A DNA stretch of 64,000 bases from Euglena gracilis (taxonomy: Eukaryota; Euglenida; Euglenophyceae; Euglenales), in contig CP154956.1 of NCBI GenBank assembly GCA_039621445.1, forward strand, positions 36,040,100 through 36,104,099, in the 5' to 3' direction. Below the pieces are notes generated by a model. That model had not been told where the DNA came from, searched no databases, and was given only the letters and a program-made list of their open reading frames with translations. The position numbers were made by a program, and so were the translations under genes. Each line of letters starts with the position of its first letter. Position 1 is the first letter of the stretch. This document shows, in pieces, positions 56,601 through 59,600 of the stretch.

Positions 56601-59600
56601 TTTTGATGTCTTTTTTTGGCATTTCTTTTCAAAAAAAACACGTTGTTTGTTGTTAAAAAAAAACCGCCAACTGTTACCGGCACGAAGTGCCAAAAAAATT
56701 TTGGGCCCTCCAAATCTGGCCAAAAATGCCCATTTTTGGCCCACTCTCCAATTTGTCCTGCACAATTGAAGAACGTCTGTCATATTTGGGCTTTGCACTG
56801 GCGTTTGATGCCTAAGGGTCTCAAGTTTCAGTGATTTGCACCGATATGCTTACACGAGGTCACATGGGGGAGTCACCAGGGGGTCACAAGAAAAACACTC
56901 CCAAATTTGAATTCTTCTGTGTCAGCCTTTCTGTCAGCCACCAACATGTATGTGAAGGGAAATGATATTTTTCAAGTTTGAAAAAATAAAATATATTTTT
57001 CAAATTCTCAATTGAAATTTTTCAATGAAAAAAATTTCATTTATTTTTCAGGCACAACCCTCCCCTCCCAGGTCCGCAGAAATAAAGTTTGGGCTAGCCC
57101 AAAAAGCTGGGCGGGACCCTTTCTTGTGCCAAGTGCCGATTTTTTTTTTAAAGGGTCAAAACGGTTTTTGGGTGGTTTCTAAGTTTTCATTTCCAAATTT
57201 TGGTTGAAGAATGCCAACCCAGCTAGATTTGGGCTTTTTTTGCCTGTTTTGGGGAGCTGGCTGCGGGAGGGGGCTGGACCCCAGCTGCTGGGTCCAGCCA
57301 GCACCTTTTTTCCAGCTGGTCCGCCGGACCCCCCAAGGATCCTCCTGTTGGACAGTTCTTTACAGTGTTCATGTGCTCATTTCAGTGTCCAAACGGTTCC
57401 CCTGCCTCATGGAACTCCCCCCGGTGCCACAGCAAATCACGGAGGAGGTGGTGAGCTACCAGAACCAGATCAAGAAGCTGCCCAAGTCGCTGCGGGACTG
57501 GGAGGCGTACCTGGAGCTGAAGCAGACCGTGGACGACTTCCTGGAGCTACAGCCCGTCCTGGAGCTGCTGGCGGTGCCCGCCGTGAAGGACCGGCACTGG
57601 AAGGAGATCATGAAGATCTCCGGCTGCCAGTGGCGCCTGGACGCCGCCCCGGCCCTCCCACGCACAGCAACGGCCCTCCCACACACAGCAAGTGTGGTTG
57701 TGTGCGCTGGTGCAATGGGAAGAGATTGGAAGAGAGGTTGGGAACGAAAGGCACAAACCAGTAATGGTGTTCAGGAGGGACAATCCCGACAGTCGCACAA
57801 TCATTGTTGTGCTGCAGACAACTGGTTGTGTACCCTGGATTGTGTGGAAAGTACCTTCAGCACCAGAAGTGCAAAATGCCCCAAAAGGAGACCCCCGATT
57901 GCTCATAAGAAAAGTTGTGACCGTATGCTTTGGGGGGGGGGACAAGAGAGGCGGGGCGGCCAGACTGCGACCTGTTCAAGTTGCAGAACATCCTGGACGC
58001 CAAGCTGCTGCGCTTCAAGGACGACGTGGAGGACATCGCACTGTCCAGCGTGAAGGAGGCGGACATCGAGAACAAGAAGAACACCATCGCGGCCGACTGG
58101 GAGGACCGGGAGCTGGTGTTCGGGGAGTTCAAGCACCGTGGCCCCCTGGTGCTGAAGGGAGAGAGCCATGCCATTGCTTGCCACCCGCCATGTGGCCAGA
58201 CTCAAGCATAGCCTCGGGTGAATTTAAGTTCCTCACAGTTGAATGCATCCGAGGAGGACCGAATAACGTTTGACTACGGCACTCTGTCTCCACAGTGCCG
58301 TCAGCGTTTGAAAATGGTTTGGAATATTGGGCGGGAACGTCAGCCACCACCACCACACAATACCATCTAAAACCATATATACCAATATATACCAACCCCC
58401 ACCATACCAATACCATCTAATAAATAATCACCAGCGCAAAGCATTGGTGTGGGGAGGACACAAATATTACCCGGGAGCAACTAGAGGAGTCGCAGCTGCA
58501 AATCGGCTCCATGCTGGCTTCCAGGTGTGTTGCAACTCGGAGAAGGGCTTTCACCACAGGAAAGCAGATAAAGGGAGGAAAGGTGGGGGGGGCAACCTGC
58601 TGGATAGGATTAATTCCCCATGCCATTATGTCAGAGGAGAGACTCCTCCAGCTGGGCCACCACTGTCTCATTGGCAAATCGGAAAAGGTTTCTCTAACTG
58701 CCATTGGTGAATGTGCCAGAGGGGTGCATTGGCATTGTGAGAAAAAATCCTTCCTTCAAACCCAATCACTGACAACCAAACATTGTTCGGTGTTCATCAT
58801 GTTAATATTTCATCTTTGGGCTCGTTTTCTCCCACCCTCAAGATCATTCATGGTGGTGTTCCCCAACAGGTACGTTGCCCCGTTCCGCGAGGAGGTGCAG
58901 GGGTGGATGGCGAAACTGACGGAGGTGAGCGAGAACATCGCCCTGTGGCTGGAGGTGCAGGCCACGTGGATGTACCTCGAGGCTGTCTTTGCCGGGGGAG
59001 ACATCATGAAACAGTTGCCTCAGGTGTATGCTTGTTGTCGGGATGCGGAAGCTGAAACTGGTGGCAATCCTTTGCTTTGGCAGTGGGCATGGTCCATGTG
59101 ATCAACTTTGGAGTTGATGGAATTTGTGGTACATTGGGGGGCGGGGGCTTGTTTTTGGTCAATAAAAACCACAATGAAAACCTCAGTGGATGCTCAACAT
59201 GCTCCTTTTCACATCCTCAGCTGTTTTTGTTTCAAAAATCAGTGCTCTTCCTCAAGTTTCGATGTTTCAAGTGATTGTCCATTTCTGAGGTTTATGTATT
59301 TGTCTCATGGTCGATGGTTTTAGCCGGTTTTTGGGGAATTTAATATCTAAAGAGGGGCTATGGTCAGCATATTGTTGATTTTGCACAGGGGGAGGGGCCA
59401 GAATCCCCCCTCGAGGAGCCAAATATCTTTCTCTTTCTCTTTGCTTGCTTTCAATTCTCTCCCTTTCTCTTTGGTTTATTTTTCCAAGAATTTTGACGAT
59501 TTTGAAACAATATCCAGCATTTTTGCAGCCCTCATTTTAAACCTGCATTTTGTGCTTTTTTTTATCAGGGAGTTCAACCGACCCCCCCTCCTCCTGGGGG

